64,000 nucleotides of DNA. Source: JAABPW01 sp037132275. GTDB taxonomy: Bacteria > Verrucomicrobiota > Kiritimatiellia > CAIKKV01 > CAITUY01. The stretch's first letter is position 1. Each line of letters begins with the position of its first letter. Location of the stretch: the NCBI GenBank assembly GCA_037132275.1, contig JBAXPK010000006.1:9229-73228 (forward strand). Reading direction: 5' to 3'. Position numbers and translations under genes: made by a program. The notes under the pieces were generated by a model. The model made no database searches. It was not told where the DNA came from and worked only from the letters and a program-made list of their open reading frames with translations. This document shows positions 61,918 to 64,000 of the stretch, piece by piece.

Positions 61918-61968
61918 TTTGGAACAGGCAGCCCCGTGGGTGCCTCCATCGTAGTCCATGCTCCGATC
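61918..61968. repeat. Short hairpin repeat, copy A
   Basis: Shares TTTGGA, CAGCCCCGTGGG, ATCGT and ATGCTCC in the same order with the sequence at 63950-64000. This copy is diverged and its outer stem is broken. It lies between vapBC and the HEAT-like gene. Confidence 0.55.
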
Positions 61969-62137
61969 CACAGGTCGTGATCCACATAACTGGTATCTCA
62001 AGTGCGCTCCTGTGCCTTGAGTTGGAACCGCAGTTCACGCCACCATTTGATTGCAGGAGTTTCGCCCATGTGATATTTTAGAGGAACATGGTTACAAATG
62101 CCTCTCGTCCACAGGACCACAGAAGCAAGGAGTTGCA

Positions 62138-63655
62138 ATGAATCCGAAACTAAGACTTCAAAAGATGGCGCGATGGGTGCTTGTGTTGTGTATCGTGTCC
62201 TCGGGTTTGACGGGATGCAAACCACGCTTGGATAGTTCAAATCCCCAAACGAGGGTCCGGGCGATTGCGGAGATCACGGATCAGGCAAGTTTGGCTAAGG
62301 CGGCCGTCGAGGATGAGAGTTGGAGAGTGAGGCGCGCTGCCGTCGAGAAGTTGACGGACGATGCGTTGTTAGCCAAGGTGGCCGTCGAGGACGAGAACCG
62401 ATATGTGCGTTACACGGCCACGGTAAAAATCGCCAATCAAGGGGTATTGGCCAAGGTGGCTGTTGATGACGAGGACCGGTACGTACGTGCCGCCGCGATC
62501 GGGAAACTGACGGATCAAGCGGCATTAGCCAAGGTGGCCAAGGCTGAATCTGACGCTGTTCTGCGCCGCACCGCCGTCGAGAATCTGACAGACCAGGACA
62601 CATTGGCCAAGGTGGCCATGGAGGATGAGAGCCTCAGAGTGCGGCGCGCCGCCATCGGGAAACTGACGGATCAAGCGGCATTAGCCAAGGTGGCCAAGGA
62701 CGGCAAGGACTGGGAGTCACGTTGTGCCGCCGCAGAGAAACTGACAGATCAGGCCGTCTTGGTGAAGGTGGCCAAAGAGGATAAGGACATAGTTGTGCGC
62801 CGCACCGCCGTCGAAAAACTGACGGATCAGGTGGATTTGGCGCAACTCGCAGTGGATGCCAGGGACTGGTATGTGCGTTCCGCCGCCGCTGAAAAACTGA
62901 CGGGGGTGAAACTGACGGACCAGGCGGTGATGACCAAGGTGGCCAAGGAAGCCAAGGATTGGGAGGTGCGTCGTGTTGCTGTCGAAAAATTGACGGACCA
63001 GGCTGAGTTGTCGGAATTGGCCTTGGAGGCCAAGGATCGGAACGTGCGGCGCGCCGCTGTCGAGAAACTGACTGGGTCGAATCTGATGAATCAGGAGGTG
63101 TTGGCCAAGGTCGCCAAAGAGGACAAGGATGTTGAGGTGCGTCGTTCCGCCATCGAGGAACTGACGGATCAGGCTGAACTGGCTCAACTCGCAGTGGATG
63201 CGAAGGACTGGTATGTGCGTTCCGCCGCCGTCGAAAAACTGACGGGGGTGAATGTGATGAATCAGGAGGTGTTGGCCAAGGTGGCCAAGGACGACAAGGA
63301 CGCAGGTGTACGTCGCGCCGCCATCGAGAAGTTGACCGACCAGGAGGTGTTGGCTCAACTGGCAGACGAGGCAAAGGATTGGTATGTGCGTTGTGCCACC
63401 ATAGCGAAACTGACGGATCAAACCGTGCTGGCAAAGGTGGCGGTGAAAGCTAGCGATGCGGGCGTACGGTACGCTGTCGTGGAGAAGCTGACAGACCAAA
63501 CAGTGTTAGCGAAGGTGGCCCTTGAGGATAGCGACCCGGAGATTCGTCTCGTCGCCGTGAAGAAACTGACGGACAAGAAGGTATTGTCGGAGGTTGCGGC
63601 GAAGGCCAAGGACATAGGTGTGCGCAATACCGCCGTGCAAAAACTGACATACTAG
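62138..63655 (+). CDS. Lipoprotein made of HEAT-like 26-residue repeats
   Basis: 505 residues. The ATG at 62138 has an AAGGAG ribosome site. A lipobox (VSSGLTGC) ends the signal peptide. Nearly all the rest is about 17 full copies and one partial copy of a 26-residue unit of the form VRRAAVEKLTDQAVLAKVAx followed by an acidic loop. Three units carry a four- or five-residue insertion (GVK, GSN or GVN) after KLT. The pattern resembles HEAT/PBS-lyase repeats but with a shorter unit. It is probably an elongated binding scaffold at the outer membrane. The high similarity between units suggests recent expansion. Confidence 0.85.
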   Translation: MNPKLRLQKMARWVLVLCIVSSGLTGCKPRLDSSNPQTRVRAIAEITDQASLAKAAVEDESWRVRRAAVEKLTDDALLAKVAVEDENRYVRYTATVKIANQGVLAKVAVDDEDRYVRAAAIGKLTDQAALAKVAKAESDAVLRRTAVENLTDQDTLAKVAMEDESLRVRRAAIGKLTDQAALAKVAKDGKDWESRCAAAEKLTDQAVLVKVAKEDKDIVVRRTAVEKLTDQVDLAQLAVDARDWYVRSAAAEKLTGVKLTDQAVMTKVAKEAKDWEVRRVAVEKLTDQAELSELALEAKDRNVRRAAVEKLTGSNLMNQEVLAKVAKEDKDVEVRRSAIEELTDQAELAQLAVDAKDWYVRSAAVEKLTGVNVMNQEVLAKVAKDDKDAGVRRAAIEKLTDQEVLAQLADEAKDWYVRCATIAKLTDQTVLAKVAVKASDAGVRYAVVEKLTDQTVLAKVALEDSDPEIRLVAVKKLTDKKVLSEVAAKAKDIGVRNTAVQKLTY

Positions 63656-63662
63656 TGGCCCC

Positions 63663-63947
63663 GTGATGGCCAATTTCGACCCCGCGGTCAGTACGCCATT
63701 GATACTCAGCATTTCCAAGGAAGGAAGTGCCTATCGGAACAAGAAACTTGAGGCCGTCATCGAAGGCAGGCCGGAGGTGATCATCCACAACGGCAAGAGG
63801 TTCACTGACTTGATGGTAAGGGCACAATTGACACACCACGAACTTGATTCCGCCTTGCGCAGGGCTGGATGATCATCGGTAAACGGAGTCCACATGGCCG
63901 TTCTTGAGAACATCATAACCCACAGCATGAGCATTGTGCCGCCCCAC
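63663..63947 (+). pseudogene. DUF421 (YetF-like) C-terminal fragment with in-frame stop
   Basis: The first 69 residues (63663-63872) contain LEAVIEGRPEVIIHNGKRF and LTHHELDSALRRAG, the cytoplasmic domain of YetF/DUF421 membrane proteins. The TGA at 63870-63872 falls where homology should continue; in the same frame after it comes VHMAVLEN and then SMSIVPP, which are the family's C-terminal pattern. The three-helix membrane part is missing upstream. It is probably a broken gene remnant. Confidence 0.6.
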
Positions 63948-63949
63948 CG

Positions 63950-64000
63950 GTCTTTTGGAGCATCCAGCCCCGTGGGCGGCTCTATCGTCGGGGATGCTCC
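63950..64000. repeat. Short hairpin repeat, copy B
   Basis: GGAGCATCC and GGATGCTCC form perfect outer arms around a GC-rich inner part with AGCC and GGCT. It continues to the window edge. Related to copy A at 61918-61968. Together they flank the HEAT-like gene and the DUF421 fragment. Confidence 0.6.

Noticed and set aside
62634..63499. Two long minus-strand frames
   Set aside because: They are reverse-strand shadows of the HEAT-like gene and owe their length to its repeated codons.
62138..63655. Regular 78-base periodicity that might suggest a CRISPR-like array
   Set aside because: The unit is a translated 26-residue repeat in an intact lipoprotein gene; there are no unique spacers or cas genes.

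Overview
The window is bacterial chromosomal DNA from a Gram-negative, double-membrane organism: it carries a type II secretion operon, two TonB-dependent receptors, lipoproteins and a Wzt-type polysaccharide exporter. Gene content (a stand-alone pseudopilin-rich T2SS, a Wsp-like chemosensory cluster, many PQQ-type propellers, DUF1638, an Oxa1/EMC3-like protein) would fit the PVC group (Verrucomicrobiota, Kiritimatiellota or Lentisphaerota). This is inference; no 16S or ribosomal gene is present to confirm it.

Layout. (1) 1-9987, minus strand: T2SS operon gspE-F-G-H-I-J-K-L-M-D, with gspD running off the left edge, then a small BamE-like secreted protein (10055-10885). (2) 11118-18011, plus strand: a small PQ-loop-like membrane protein, then a tight trio of a membrane-anchored PQQ propeller, a rifampicin-phosphotransferase-like ATP-grasp/phospho-His enzyme and an Oxa1/EMC3-like membrane protein. 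(3) 18225-31071, plus strand: one long, tightly overlapping chemosensory operon: Hpt, CheR-TPR, CheW, TonB receptor, YfiR-like protein, two chemoreceptors, CheA-REC, CheB and a REC-PP2C phosphatase. It resembles Wsp/ACF pathways, but with an outer-membrane receptor inside the operon and a phosphatase as the last gene. (4) 31102-39105: assorted metabolic and envelope genes (MBL hydrolase, DUF1638, LysM lipoprotein, flavodoxin-like reductase, pdxA, an O-antigen-type ABC exporter pair, nadC, coaX, ruvX). (5) 39115-53365: two tandem metallophosphoesterases with membrane anchors, ridA, a large secreted TPR protein, DAHP synthase, a PilT-like protein with degraded ATPase motifs, a hybrid histidine kinase, an HD phosphodiesterase and holA. 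(6) From a tRNA-Thr gene (53436-53511) to the right edge the character changes. There are longer gaps, two near-identical 357-bp direct repeats exactly 5003 bp apart, strong palindromes, HicAB and VapBC toxin-antitoxin pairs, a TonB receptor, a PQQ propeller, an 18-unit HEAT-like repeat lipoprotein and at least two decayed gene fragments. This looks like an accessory island adjoining the tRNA.

The points most worth a second look are the propeller/phosphotransferase/EMC3-like trio, the TonB-YfiR chemosensory operon, the pseudo-ATPase PilT homologue, the repeat pair with operator-like palindromes, and an acylphosphatase gene fragment buried under the 3' end of a convergent metallophosphoesterase.
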